A stretch of 64,000 nucleotides of DNA from a candidate division WOR-3 bacterium (lineage in GTDB: Bacteria > Hydrothermota > Hydrothermia > UBA1063): contig JBDRYS010000001.1 of NCBI GenBank assembly GCA_039803545.1, positions 251,866 to 315,865 on the forward strand. The letters are read 5' to 3'. Positions 24,838 to 34,513 of this stretch are shown one piece after another (the stretch's first letter is position 1; each line of letters starts with the position of its first letter). Under the pieces are notes generated by a model that saw nothing but the letters and a program-made list of their open reading frames with translations, was not told the DNA's origin and ran no database searches. Both the position numbers and the translations under genes were made by a program.

Positions 24838-25392
24838 GTCCTTTTCACTGAAAATTAAGGCTTCAAAAATGTAGATTTCTGTTTTTTCGTCCTTCCAGCA
24901 TCCTGGATAAAGTCCTGCTTTTAAGCAGGTATGGTCCAGAAAGGTAATTCTATCCCAGTTTTCTTCAACGGCAACTTGAGGAAGTAGCAGGCCCTGGTAG
25001 AATCCTCTTTTGATTAAAATTCCGTGCCTACCCACTTCTATTTTGTTTATGTCGTCGATTTTTTGAAGCGGTGTTAAAACGGAGATTTCAATCTCAATGT
25101 CTTTTAATTCTTCTTTTCTTACAGGGTAAAACCGTGGATCATGGAAAGCGGATTCCTTTGCCAGGTCTACAATGGCTTTCCATAAAGGTTTGATGCCCGT
25201 GATGTAACCTATGCATCCTCTGAGTTCACCATGTTTTTTAAGGGTGACGAAGGCACCGACTTCCTTAAGTAGGTTCGGAGTCGGGTTTTCTAAGACAGGG
25301 TCTTTTTGACCATTAAGTTTGTTTTCTATTGACTTCCTTGCTAATTCCAGTAATACCTTTTTTTCTTCTTTAGTTAGGGTAAGGGTCTCCAT
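24829..25392 (-). CDS. amrA: AMMECR1-domain protein (AmmeMemoRadiSam system protein A)
   Basis: Small 187-aa protein of the AMMECR1 family. Key motif GELRGCIGYI lies near residues 56-65 after AFVTLKKH, with DPRFYPV and IEISVLTP following. In bacteria these occur with a MEMO protein and a radical SAM enzyme (AmmeMemoRadiSam system) whose biochemical role is unsettled. It starts 1 nt after the stop of the MEMO gene, so the two are coupled. The radical SAM partner (amrS) is not in this window. It is the last gene of the 33152-24829 operon. Confidence 0.9.
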   Translation of the reverse strand: METLTLTKEEKKVLLELARKSIENKLNGQKDPVLENPTPNLLKEVGAFVTLKKHGELRGCIGYITGIKPLWKAIVDLAKESAFHDPRFYPVRKEELKDIEIEISVLTPLQKIDDINKIEVGRHGILIKRGFYQGLLLPQVAVEENWDRITFLDHTCLKAGLYPGCWKDEKTEIYIFEALIFSEKDLK

Positions 25393-25393
25393 T

Positions 25394-26218
25394 TCACACC
25401 CCCATCGCTATCCCTGCATATCCTACAACGTATCCTCCCTTAATTCCTGTAATATCTGCGGAATTTGTGTAGTGGATAAGCTGTGCCTTAGGCGTCTCAA
25501 AGGTCTCCTTTATAGCATAAAGCAATATAGCAATGCCTGTTTCACCGCAGGCCATAATAGACCCTTTTTGGGAGGCATCTATGAAACTTTCTGGATTTAA
25601 TTCCAGTATTTTTGCAATTGTGTTTTTATCAGTTTCTACGCATTCTCTGTATGAGTATCCATGGTAAAGGTCCGAGCTCGCTACAATTAAAACTTCCTTG
25701 GAACCAAGTAGCAGCTTTGATAGGGTCTTGCCAGCCTCTCTGATTTCATCACGTTCCATTTCGCCAACAAGAAGAGGCAAGATCTTTGAGCCCGGTGATA
25801 AGTATTGTATAAAGGGAATCTGAACTTCTATGGAGTGTTCCCGAAGATGATTTTCAGGAGCCGCGATAAATATATCATTGTTTAGGATTTTCCCTGCACT
25901 TTCTGAGTCTATGATCGCTTCTCCCAGTGGGCTTATCCATTTTCCTTCGGGATAGACCGCAATTCCTCTAAAATAGACGTAATGAGATGGCCCGAGGATA
26001 ACCACCGTTTTATAATAGTTTTTATCGAAGATATTCCTGTAGGTGCTATATGCTGTTAGTCCTGAATATACATAACCCGCATGTGGTGCAACAGCGCCAT
26101 AGACGTCGAATTTAATTGGAGTAGAAATTTTTCTCTTTTCAAACTCTCTAAAGAATACCTCTAATTCTTCCTTTGTGTCTGGATAGAAGGTACCTGCGTG
26201 TTTTGGGTATCTTATCAT
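25394..26218 (-). CDS. amrB: MEMO-family protein (AmmeMemoRadiSam system protein B)
   Basis: Protein of 274 aa related to LigB-type dioxygenases without known dioxygenase function. Motifs are HAGTFYPDT near the start, GAVAPHAGYVYSG (about 44-56), VILGPSHY, ENHLREHSIEVQIPF and ASSDLYHG, which contain the conserved His/Asp metal-site residues. Its ATG overlaps the HtrA stop in an ATGA arrangement, and AMMECR1 follows. The position in an envelope-biogenesis operon is notable, as these genes are more often found alone or with amrS. Confidence 0.92.
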   Translation of the reverse strand: MIRYPKHAGTFYPDTKEELEVFFREFEKRKISTPIKFDVYGAVAPHAGYVYSGLTAYSTYRNIFDKNYYKTVVILGPSHYVYFRGIAVYPEGKWISPLGEAIIDSESAGKILNNDIFIAAPENHLREHSIEVQIPFIQYLSPGSKILPLLVGEMERDEIREAGKTLSKLLLGSKEVLIVASSDLYHGYSYRECVETDKNTIAKILELNPESFIDASQKGSIMACGETGIAILLYAIKETFETPKAQLIHYTNSADITGIKGGYVVGYAGIAMGV

Positions 26219-27744
26219 CGGATTGTCACGGCAATATAAATGGGCATTCCATTTCTCAGAATCTTAAATCTGAGAGGTCCTGATGCGTTTTTGTAGGTCT
26301 TTGAAGCCTTAACGAAATCGCTGATGTCTTTAATTTCATAGTTCCCGATTTTTTGTATCAGGTCGCCCCTTATAATACCTGCAAAGTCAGCAACGGAACC
26401 GGGTTCAACCTCTTTTACGACCACACCTTTTTCATTGCCTGAATATAAATTGTATTGTCTTGCGAGTTCAGTGCTTATTACCGTCATTCCAAGCCAGTTT
26501 GCTTCAGGACCTTTTTCCTCCTCAGATCCCGTAGTATCTTCTTGCTCCTCCTTAGGATTTTGTTCGGGATATTCTCCCACCTTAACTTTCAGAGTTTTCC
26601 TTTCACCGTTTTCGCTAACTACCTCTAAGGTAACCACTTCTCCCGGTTGGGTATGGGCAACCATAAGCCTGAAATTTTCAACGTTGGTGACCTCTTTACC
26701 ATTAAACTTAAGAATTACATCCCCCTCTTTAAGTCCTGCTTTTTCTGCCGGGCTATCTTTTATTACTCTTGCTACAAGAACACCATAAACTTTATCCAGG
26801 TTGTAGGTTTTAGCTAAATCGGCAGTCATTTCTTGGGGGTAGATTCCAATGTATCCCCTTGTTACCTTACCTTTTTTCAATATTTGTTCTACAACGAATT
26901 TTGCTGTGTTGATCGGTATTGCAAAGCCTACACCTGCATAGGCACCCGATGGAGAGGTGATTGCGGTATTTATGCCAATTACCTCACCGCGGATGTTCAA
27001 CAACGGTCCACCAGAATTTCCTGGGTTAATGGCAGCGTCAGTTTGAATAAAGTTTTCGTAAATAGGGCCTTCAGGGAGTGGAATACCTGAACGCCCTTTT
27101 GCACTGATTACGCCAACTGTTAATGTGCCTTCAAGACCAAAGGGATTTCCAACGGCTATTGCCCAGTCTCCGACCCTTATTTTGTCAGAATCACCGAATT
27201 TTAGAACCGGAAGGTCTTTCTTTGTCTTGATTGATAGCACTGCAAGATCTGTACTGTTATCGGTTCCGACAACCTTTACGTTGTCTCCTGTTATTGTTGT
27301 TCCGTCGTTCAGCTTTACTATTATCTTATCGGCGTTTTTGATTACGTGATTATTGGTTAGAATGTAATATTTGTCACCGTCTCTCTGGAAGATAAAGCCT
27401 GAACCGAGACTCGTGGATTTATATTCCCTTGGGATAGATGGAATGGGAATGTCAAAATATTTTCGGAATTGTTCAAAAAAAGGATCATTATCGTCGAAGA
27501 AGGGATTTCTTGTGAATTTTACTACCCTCTCTGTTGAGATGTTAACGACGGCTGGAGTTGCAATTTCGGCAACTTGTACGAAAGGACTTTCTAAGGTACC
27601 AGAATCGCCTTCAACGAAATATGGCTTTGAGTCTTTTCCCTCTAAATTGGCAAGCCTTAACTGTGCTGTTATAATGAAACCGCTAATGGTGCCTGCGAGG
27701 AATATAATTGCTATAAGAAGCACTAATTTTAGCTTTTTGGCCAT
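26215..27744 (-). CDS. htrA: HtrA/DegP-type periplasmic serine protease with two PDZ domains
   Basis: Envelope quality-control protease and chaperone, 509 aa. One N-terminal membrane helix (LVLLIAIIFLAGTISGFIIT, 7-26) anchors or exports it. The trypsin-like triad is His133 (TNNHVIK), Asp166 (STDLAVL) and Ser244 (NPGNSGGP). PDZ1 starts near residue 290 (RGYIGIYPQE) and PDZ2 near 420 (WLGMTVIS). A Pro/Glu-rich linker (EQNPKEEQEDTTGSEEEK) separates them. AAGGAGGT precedes the ATG. It sits 15 bp after bamA, a sensible pairing because DegP removes misfolded outer-membrane proteins. Confidence 0.96.
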   Translation of the reverse strand: MAKKLKLVLLIAIIFLAGTISGFIITAQLRLANLEGKDSKPYFVEGDSGTLESPFVQVAEIATPAVVNISTERVVKFTRNPFFDDNDPFFEQFRKYFDIPIPSIPREYKSTSLGSGFIFQRDGDKYYILTNNHVIKNADKIIVKLNDGTTITGDNVKVVGTDNSTDLAVLSIKTKKDLPVLKFGDSDKIRVGDWAIAVGNPFGLEGTLTVGVISAKGRSGIPLPEGPIYENFIQTDAAINPGNSGGPLLNIRGEVIGINTAITSPSGAYAGVGFAIPINTAKFVVEQILKKGKVTRGYIGIYPQEMTADLAKTYNLDKVYGVLVARVIKDSPAEKAGLKEGDVILKFNGKEVTNVENFRLMVAHTQPGEVVTLEVVSENGERKTLKVKVGEYPEQNPKEEQEDTTGSEEEKGPEANWLGMTVISTELARQYNLYSGNEKGVVVKEVEPGSVADFAGIIRGDLIQKIGNYEIKDISDFVKASKTYKNASGPLRFKILRNGMPIYIAVTIR

Positions 27745-27759
27745 AGCGTACCTCCTTAC

Positions 27760-29976
27760 TTAAAAAGAGGTTCCCACCTGTATGTGGGGCATCCACTTCT
27801 TTGAATCTATTCCATAAGCAAAGTCAAACCCAATAACACCCATGAGTGGTATTTCCATCCTTAATCCTACACCTACACCTTTTTTGACGATAAATGGCCT
27901 TATTGTGTTCACATTCTTGAAGGCATTACCTGCGTCAAAAAATGCAAGGAGGTACATGTTGTCATTTATCCTGTACCGTTGTTCAAAGGTAAAAATGAAG
28001 TAAAGCCTTCCACCTATGTTCACACCGTTTTCGATAGGACCAACACTGTTTGCTTCATATCCCCTCAGGCCGTAGGTGCCAACATCACCGAGGAAGAATC
28101 TCTCATAGAAAGGCACTGAATCGGGGTTTGAGATTCCGCGGATGTAACCTGTTTTTAATGAGGCTGCTGAGATGAAGGATTTAGTCACGGGAAAGAGTTT
28201 TGAAAATTCGAATTCCTGTTTTATAAAGTGAATATCACCTTGGAGGGGCCCACCGGATAGTTCCCCACGGTATGAGAAGATGTTGCCTCTGGTTGCATTG
28301 AAAACCCTATCCCGGTTGTCAAAAGACAGGTTATAGTTTATTGCTGAGGACCATTGCCAGCCTTTATGGGCCCAGTAGGAATAGTAGGGATGGCTAAGGA
28401 GGACGCTGTCAATATTATATACGTTGGTTTTTTCGAGGGTATACTGAGTAAAAATTCTCCAGTAATCATTTTTAGAGAGTCTTTTACCGTAGCTTATGTT
28501 GCCCCCGTTTTTGGCTACAGTATATTGGGGGTAATAGGTTGTAAGGGAGTAGAGGCTGAAACCAGCCTGCTGTTTTTTTCCGAAGAGCCAGGGTTCAGTA
28601 AAACTAATCTGAAAATTCCTCTTTTTAAATCCGTATTCGATTAGAAAGTTAACAATTTCTCCCTTTCCTCTGAAATTGGGTTGTTGTATTTGAAAGTAGA
28701 AGGAAAGGCCATCGAGCTGAGAGTATGTAGCGCCAAGGCCTACGTTACCTGTATATTTTTCTGACACTTTAAAGACCAAATCGACAAGATTGGAATCCTT
28801 TGTGGGAGTGAAGTTGACTTCGACATTCTCAAAGAAATTCATGTAATAAAGATCCCGCTGGCTTTTAATCAGCTTCTCTCTCGAGAAGTACTCGCCGGGG
28901 AATAAGTCCAGCTCCCTTCTTATAACTTCATCGTGAGTTTTTGTATTTCCCACAATGTCGATCTTTCTTATTTTGATTCTCGGCCCCTCAAAAATGTAAA
29001 ACTTTAAGTCGATACTCGAGTCTCTCACGGCTTCCTGAAATGGGGTAATGTTGACATATAGGAAACCTGAGTCCCCGTATATTGATGTGAGTTCTTCAAC
29101 GGTTTTATCTATACCTTTTTGGGAATAAATAGCTCCCTCTTTAATCTTGATCCTCTTCTGAAGCTCTTCCGTTGGGAAAAATTTGTTACCTTCTATGGAA
29201 ACCTTACCGAAAAAGTATTTTTTACCTTCCGTAAGGTAAAGGTGAACAAAGAGATCTTTACCTTTAACTTCATTTTTGAAGGAATCGACTTTGGCTTCAG
29301 GAAAGCCGTTATTGAGGTAGAACGTTTTGATTCTCTTGAGATCTTCGTTAAATTTCTCCTCGTCAAATTTCCCAGTGAAGATAACGAATTTCTTCTCCTT
29401 CGTTTTCATTACCCTTTTAAGCTTACTGGAGGAGAAATGGTCGTTACCGTGGAATATAATTTCCTTGATTCTTGCCTTTTGCCCTTCCTTTACATTTACA
29501 GACACCTTCACTCTTCCATTTTCATCAGGCTCTGAAAGATTGAAACTTACTTCCGTCCCGTAATATCCTTTGTTTTTGTACTCTTCGAGCAGGAAGTTCT
29601 TTATTTTGAAGAGGGTAGCATTGCTTACTGGTATATTTTCTTTTATTCCCAGGGTGTCTTTTACTTTGGATGGCTTCAGTGCCTTTAGGCCCTCAAAGGT
29701 AATTTCCTTTAGTTTTGGGTTTTCTTTGATTTTTACAAGAACATCTGCTTTTTGATTTTCAGCAGTTGCTTTTACATAGATGTCGTTGAAATACTCAGTA
29801 AGATATGCCTTTTTGAGGACAGACCTTATGGAAGCAGGTGAAATGCTTTGTCCTTTTTTGATACCTATGGCATTGAGAATAGTTTGTTGGTCCCACCAAT
29901 TGATGTTTTCTACCTTTACATCTTTAACTAATAGAGTTTGCCCTACGAAAAGCAAAACAAGGATTTTGGGGAACAA
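27760..29976 (-). CDS. bamA: Outer-membrane protein assembly factor BamA
   Basis: Omp85-family insertase for beta-barrel proteins, 738 aa. A TTG start is chosen: GGGAGG, embedded in the clpC 3' end, is 7 nt upstream and the signal peptide MFPKILVLLFVGQTLLV follows at once. Five POTRA-like units fill residues about 18-390 (for example VKVENINWWDQQTILNAIG; KIRKIDIVGNTKTHDEVI). The 16-strand barrel follows, with the GLRGYE loop matching the conserved VRGF/Y lid motif, and the chain ends in Phe (IQVGTSF). It is part of the TPR-clpC-bamA-htrA operon. Its presence shows the organism has an outer membrane. Confidence 0.96.
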   Translation of the reverse strand: MFPKILVLLFVGQTLLVKDVKVENINWWDQQTILNAIGIKKGQSISPASIRSVLKKAYLTEYFNDIYVKATAENQKADVLVKIKENPKLKEITFEGLKALKPSKVKDTLGIKENIPVSNATLFKIKNFLLEEYKNKGYYGTEVSFNLSEPDENGRVKVSVNVKEGQKARIKEIIFHGNDHFSSSKLKRVMKTKEKKFVIFTGKFDEEKFNEDLKRIKTFYLNNGFPEAKVDSFKNEVKGKDLFVHLYLTEGKKYFFGKVSIEGNKFFPTEELQKRIKIKEGAIYSQKGIDKTVEELTSIYGDSGFLYVNITPFQEAVRDSSIDLKFYIFEGPRIKIRKIDIVGNTKTHDEVIRRELDLFPGEYFSREKLIKSQRDLYYMNFFENVEVNFTPTKDSNLVDLVFKVSEKYTGNVGLGATYSQLDGLSFYFQIQQPNFRGKGEIVNFLIEYGFKKRNFQISFTEPWLFGKKQQAGFSLYSLTTYYPQYTVAKNGGNISYGKRLSKNDYWRIFTQYTLEKTNVYNIDSVLLSHPYYSYWAHKGWQWSSAINYNLSFDNRDRVFNATRGNIFSYRGELSGGPLQGDIHFIKQEFEFSKLFPVTKSFISAASLKTGYIRGISNPDSVPFYERFFLGDVGTYGLRGYEANSVGPIENGVNIGGRLYFIFTFEQRYRINDNMYLLAFFDAGNAFKNVNTIRPFIVKKGVGVGLRMEIPLMGVIGFDFAYGIDSKKWMPHIQVGTSF

Positions 29977-29979
29977 AGG

Positions 29980-32445
29980 TTAGCCTCCCTTTTTTACTGG
30001 CTCGGGCTGAATTACTTCAAAATCGAGTTGTTCTCCTTTTCTTAAAACTTTTACAAAGGTTCCTTCACTTAGGTGCTTACCAAGGATAAGTTCTGATAGC
30101 GGTTCCTCAACATACTTTCTTATTGTTCTTCTCAAAGGTCTTGCACCGAATTCAGGTTCGTAACCTTTTTCAATGAGGAACTCTTTTGCATCAGGTGAAA
30201 GTTCAATTTTTATGTTGAGCTCTTTAATTCTTGCCTCAAGATCCTCAAGCTGAAGGTCAACGATCTTCAATAGGTCTTCCCTTGTGAGAGGTTTGAATAT
30301 GATGATTTCATCTAGACGGTTATAGAGTTCTGGAGGGATTGCATTTTTTAACTCTTGAAGCAGGAACTCCTTTGTCTCTTCAAAGGTCTTATTGAAATCT
30401 TCCGTCTTGAAACCAAGCATTTTGTTTTTACTGAGACTTTTAGTTCCAATGTTGGATGTTAAAATGATTATAGAGTTCCTGAAACTTACCCTCCGTCCAA
30501 AGCTGTCTGTGAGGACTCCCTCTTCCATTATTTGTAAGAGGATGTGGAAGACTTCCGGGTCTGCTTTTTCAAATTCATCGAAAAGTATAACTGAATAGGG
30601 TTTTCTTCTCACTTTTTCAGTTAATTGGCCACCTTCTTCATACCCTACGTACCCTGGTGGTGCGCCGATCAACTTGCTAACATTGAACTTTTCCATGTAT
30701 TCCGACATGTTGATCTCAATAACTGCATCCCTATCGTTGAATAGAAATTCGGCAAGAACCTTTGCGGTCTCTGTTTTTCCAACACCTGTAGGCCCAAGGA
30801 AGATAAAGGAACCAATTGGCCTTCTTGGATCCTTAATGCCTGCACGGGACCTTCTTATTGCCTTCGCAAGAGCAGAGATCGCCTCGTCCTGTCCGATAAT
30901 CCTTTTCCGCATTTCTTCTTCCATTTTCAGCAACTTTTCCATCTCGCTTTCGGCAAGCCTTGTAACTGGTATTCCAGTCCAGAGGGAAATAATTTCAGCA
31001 ATATGATCTTTGGTTACGAGCAGTGGTTCACCCCTGCTTCTTAATTTTCTTTTTCTCTCTGCGATTTGTTCCTTTAATCGGTCTTCCCTTTCTTTAAGGA
31101 GAGAGGCTGTTTCAAAATCCTGCTTTTCTTTTGCAAGTTCCTTTGCTCTTTTGACATTTTCTAAATCTTTTTTGAGTTCTTCAAGTACTTCATCGTTTTC
31201 CTGAGTTTTGAGCTTTACCTTAGCCCCTGCTTCGTCCAGTACGTCTATCGCTTTATCAGGAAGATAGCGATCGGTAATGTATCTATCTGATAGCTTCGCA
31301 GCCGCTTCTATTGCATCGTCTGTATATTTAACGCCGTGAAAGCTTTCGTATTTTTCTTTAAGACCATAAAGTATTTCAATGGTTTCTTCTACCGTTGGAG
31401 GATCGACGAATACAGGCTGGAATCTTCTTTCAAGGGCACCGTCTTTTTCTATGTATTTCCTATAGTCTTCAAGGGTAGTGGCCCCAATTATTTGAATTTG
31501 TCCCCTTGCAAGTGGAGGTTTTAAGATGTTTGATGCGTCAAGAGAACCTTCTGCTGCGCCGGCGCCGACCACGGTGTGAAGCTCATCAATGAAAAGTATT
31601 ACATCTGGGGCTTCTTTAGCTTCGTCGACGATGGCTTTAAGCCTCTCCTCGAATTGGCCTCTGTATTTAGTACCTGCAACGATTGCGGTTAAATCTAACT
31701 GCAAGATTCTTTTGTCCAGGAGAGAGTCGGGAACCTGATCCTGTGCAATTCTTTGGGCAATTCCTTCAACAATGGCGGTTTTTCCAACCCCTGGTTCGCC
31801 GATCAAAACTGGATTATTCTTTTTCCTCCTTGCCAGAATTTGAAGAACCCTTTCAATCTCTCGTTCTCTTCCGATTACAGGGTCAAGCTTACCTTCCTTA
31901 GCCAATTTTGTTAAATCTGTTGAGAAGGTTTCAAGGTTTTTCAACTTACCGCTTTTTAGTCCTGTTCTTTCACCCTCTCTCGAACCCCTTAAGATTTTGT
32001 CGAGTATAACTTCGTAAGTGATATTGAAATCAATAACCAATATCCTGTAGGTAACGTCTTCTTCGATTCTTAGAATCCCCAGTAAGAGGTGCTCCGTTCC
32101 AATATATTGCTTGTGTAGCTTAAGCGCTTCGTCCTTTGCAAGTTCAAAGGCTTTGATACATTTTGCACTAAATTTTATTTCTTTTGCACTGATTGGGTGC
32201 TCTAAGAGAAGTCTTGGAGGTCTTAATCTATCGAGGGCTCGTTTGAAGCGCTCATAAGAAACACCTTCTTCTTCTAAAAAAGCATAGGCACTGCCATCCT
32301 GGATACTTAAAATCCCAAGGATTAAGTGTTCAAGATTAACGGTGGAACTAATGCCCTCTTTTGAAGCCTCTTCTTTGGCTCTTTCAACAACTTTCTTGAG
32401 GCTTGCGGTAAAATCATTATAATAGGGTAGATTCATAAAATTCAA
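29980..32445 (-). CDS. clpC: ATP-dependent Clp protease ATP-binding subunit ClpC
   Basis: AAA+ unfoldase of 821 aa that feeds substrates to ClpP. The N-terminal repeat domain spans about 1-150. Walker A of D1 is GEPGVGKT (Lys222) and of D2 is GPTGVGKT (Lys557). A UVR-type coiled segment ([20 protein letters not shown]) lies near 440, which marks ClpC rather than ClpA. The ClpP-binding loop is MLGFK. A TTG start is chosen because GGAGG is 4 nt upstream; the ATG three codons later is too far from it. The TTG overlaps the TPR gene's TGA stop (TTGA). No clpP is in the window. Confidence 0.95.
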   Translation of the reverse strand: MNFMNLPYYNDFTASLKKVVERAKEEASKEGISSTVNLEHLILGILSIQDGSAYAFLEEEGVSYERFKRALDRLRPPRLLLEHPISAKEIKFSAKCIKAFELAKDEALKLHKQYIGTEHLLLGILRIEEDVTYRILVIDFNITYEVILDKILRGSREGERTGLKSGKLKNLETFSTDLTKLAKEGKLDPVIGREREIERVLQILARRKKNNPVLIGEPGVGKTAIVEGIAQRIAQDQVPDSLLDKRILQLDLTAIVAGTKYRGQFEERLKAIVDEAKEAPDVILFIDELHTVVGAGAAEGSLDASNILKPPLARGQIQIIGATTLEDYRKYIEKDGALERRFQPVFVDPPTVEETIEILYGLKEKYESFHGVKYTDDAIEAAAKLSDRYITDRYLPDKAIDVLDEAGAKVKLKTQENDEVLEELKKDLENVKRAKELAKEKQDFETASLLKEREDRLKEQIAERKRKLRSRGEPLLVTKDHIAEIISLWTGIPVTRLAESEMEKLLKMEEEMRKRIIGQDEAISALAKAIRRSRAGIKDPRRPIGSFIFLGPTGVGKTETAKVLAEFLFNDRDAVIEINMSEYMEKFNVSKLIGAPPGYVGYEEGGQLTEKVRRKPYSVILFDEFEKADPEVFHILLQIMEEGVLTDSFGRRVSFRNSIIILTSNIGTKSLSKNKMLGFKTEDFNKTFEETKEFLLQELKNAIPPELYNRLDEIIIFKPLTREDLLKIVDLQLEDLEARIKELNIKIELSPDAKEFLIEKGYEPEFGARPLRRTIRKYVEEPLSELILGKHLSEGTFVKVLRKGEQLDFEVIQPEPVKKGG

Positions 32446-33152
32446 TTCACCTCCCCGAGCATCCCCTTAAGAAATTGTAGCTCTTCATTAACAGCTTGGG
32501 TCAGGGAGGATTTGGGGAATTTTTTGTTAAAGGCTTCAAGGGTTTCTTTCGATTTTTTAATGTCGCCTTTTAGATAATAGATCCTTGCCAGTTTGTAATA
32601 ATAGTATGCTTTTAAAGGCTCCGTTGGGGCGCTTTTTTCAGCTTTTTGAATGTAATTTAAGGCTTTGCCAAAATTTTTCATATCTACATATATATCTGAC
32701 AGATTTGCGTAAGTAAAAGTTCGAAGCAATTTATCCTCAATGGAGGAACCTAAAAATTTTCGGTAATATCCAAGAGCCTTTTGGTTGTCTCCCATCTTTT
32801 GGTAGTAAAGACCACTGTAATAGTATGCTCTCTGTCCCGCGGTTGTGGTTCTATATTTTGTAGTAAGTTCTTGGAGGAGTTGAGGCGCTTTTGTGGTATC
32901 TTGTTGGGTAATAGACACTATTGCCTGTAAGAGCACGAAATCAGCCTCAGTTGATATTCTCGGTTTAGTTGCATTTTTGTATAAAATAACGGCAATTACG
33001 ACTGTAACAACGCCTCCAAGTCCATAAAGGCCATACCAGAAGTACTTAAATTTCGAAATTTTCTTGAAGAAAGCAATTATTGAAAGTATAGCATCTCTAA
33101 CTGGGTCGTGCCTCAACTCCTCTTTGTGTACTTTTTTTATCTGTTTTGCCAT
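32442..33152 (-). CDS. Membrane-anchored TPR protein (YfgM-like)
   Basis: Protein of 236 aa with a basic cytosolic N-terminus, one membrane helix (FWYGLYGLGGVVTVVIAVILY, about 38-58) and a periplasmic part made of TPR units (GQRAYYYSGLYYQKMGDNQKA; PLKAYYYYKLARIYYLKGDI). This layout matches YfgM/TPR_21 proteins, which act near the Sec translocon and periplasmic chaperones. Heading an operon with clpC, bamA and htrA fits a role in envelope protein handling. A GGGAGG site lies 9 nt before the ATG. Exact partner is inferred. Confidence 0.8.
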   Translation of the reverse strand: MAKQIKKVHKEELRHDPVRDAILSIIAFFKKISKFKYFWYGLYGLGGVVTVVIAVILYKNATKPRISTEADFVLLQAIVSITQQDTTKAPQLLQELTTKYRTTTAGQRAYYYSGLYYQKMGDNQKALGYYRKFLGSSIEDKLLRTFTYANLSDIYVDMKNFGKALNYIQKAEKSAPTEPLKAYYYYKLARIYYLKGDIKKSKETLEAFNKKFPKSSLTQAVNEELQFLKGMLGEVN

Positions 33153-33178
33153 TTTTAAAAACCTCCCAATTGTACTAA

Positions 33179-33207
33179 ATTATAGTGGCATTTATTGGAA
33201 AAATCAA
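33179..33207 (-). promoter_or_regulatory. Promoter of the TPR-clpC-bamA-htrA-amrB-amrA operon
   Basis: On the minus strand TTGATT (33202-33207), 17-nt spacer, TATAAT (33179-33184). It lies just after the end of the nucleoside phosphorylase gene and yields a short leader with GGGAGG. Confidence 0.8.
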
Positions 33208-33211
33208 GGAT

Positions 33212-34513
33212 TTATTCCACGCCTTCAAAGACCAAAGGTTCTTTCGCTGGTTTCTCGCTCTTTACAATGTAACAATTTTTTAAAAGTTGCAAAGCTTGAT
33301 TAAATTTGTTTACATCGTTGTATTTAATTTCCATAACTGTCTCACCCGATTTAACTTCGTCACCAACTTTTTTGTGAAGGATTATACCAACCTTGTGATC
33401 GATTTCGTCGTCCTTTGTGCTTCTCCCTGCTCCAAGTATTGAGACCGCTACACCTACCTCGTAAGTATTGTAAGAATAAAGATATCCATCAGAATTTGCC
33501 TTTAACTCAAAGGAATAATTTGTCCTTGTGAATTCTTCAGAGTACATGTAATCAAGATCACCGCCTTGGTATTTTACAAGCTCCTCCCACTTTTTAAGTG
33601 CTTTTCCTGATTTCACTGCCTCATCTACTTTCTTGAGCGCCTCTTCTCTTGAGATTTCTTTTCCTGCAATAATTAACATCTCAGCTGCCAAGGTGTAAGT
33701 GAGTTCCCTTACATCTTCTGGACCTTTTCCCTTAAGAATCTCGATAGTTTCTTCAACCTCCAATGCGTTTCCTATTTTATAGCCAAGAGGCTGGTTCATA
33801 TTGGTGATAAAGGCTTTTACCTTTTTACCCATTCCTTTACCGATTTCTACCATAGTTTGGGCTAATTTTTTAGCGTCCTCGTATTTTGCCATAAAGGCGC
33901 CGTTACCTGTTTTTACATCTAAGACAAGGCCGTCAATACCTTCGGCCAGTTTTTTAGACATTATGCTTGCAGAAATAAGTGGAATACTTTCTACGGTAGC
34001 GGTCACATCCCTGAGCGCGTAAAGTTTTTTGTCGGCAGGGCAGAGGTTTTCGGTCTGGCCTGCCATTACAACACCTATGTCAAGGAGTTGCTTTTTAAAT
34101 TTCTCAGGCGAAATTGCGGTTGTCAGACCTTTGATTGATTCGAGTTTGTCAAGGGTACCGCCGGTGTGTCCCAGGGCCCTTCCTGAAATCATCGGAACGA
34201 AGATTCCAAGAGAAGCAACTATGGGAGCAAGGGGGAGAGAAATTTTGTCTCCGACACCACCCGTTGAATGTTTGTCTACTTTGGGACCTGGAATATCTGT
34301 AAGATCGAGAACTTCCCCTGATTTCATCATATATTCCGTGAGTGCGACGGTCTCATCAGAAGTCATGCCTCTAAAGTAAATAGCCATAAGGAGTGCAGAG
34401 GCTTGATAATCCGGAATTTCCCCTTTGGTATAGTTTTCCACAAAAAAGGCAATTTCTTCCCTTGATAAAATACCGCCATCCCTCTTTTTCTTTATTATGT
34501 CAACCATTCTCAT
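33212..34513 (-). CDS. Pyrimidine-nucleoside (thymidine) phosphorylase
   Basis: Splits thymidine or uridine with phosphate into base plus (deoxy)ribose-1-phosphate; 433 aa, the usual length. The family signature SGRALGHTGGTLDKLESI lies near residue 109; the phosphate-binding KHSTGGVGDK precedes it. The C-terminal domain has the expected alpha/beta hammerhead pattern. ATG 34513 is chosen since GGAGG is 7 nt upstream and MRMVDIIKKKRDG matches family N-termini. It overlaps the upstream unknown membrane protein gene by 14 bp. Whether it prefers uridine or thymidine cannot be read from sequence. Confidence 0.93.
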   Translation of the reverse strand: MRMVDIIKKKRDGGILSREEIAFFVENYTKGEIPDYQASALLMAIYFRGMTSDETVALTEYMMKSGEVLDLTDIPGPKVDKHSTGGVGDKISLPLAPIVASLGIFVPMISGRALGHTGGTLDKLESIKGLTTAISPEKFKKQLLDIGVVMAGQTENLCPADKKLYALRDVTATVESIPLISASIMSKKLAEGIDGLVLDVKTGNGAFMAKYEDAKKLAQTMVEIGKGMGKKVKAFITNMNQPLGYKIGNALEVEETIEILKGKGPEDVRELTYTLAAEMLIIAGKEISREEALKKVDEAVKSGKALKKWEELVKYQGGDLDYMYSEEFTRTNYSFELKANSDGYLYSYNTYEVGVAVSILGAGRSTKDDEIDHKVGIILHKKVGDEVKSGETVMEIKYNDVNKFNQALQLLKNCYIVKSEKPAKEPLVFEGVE

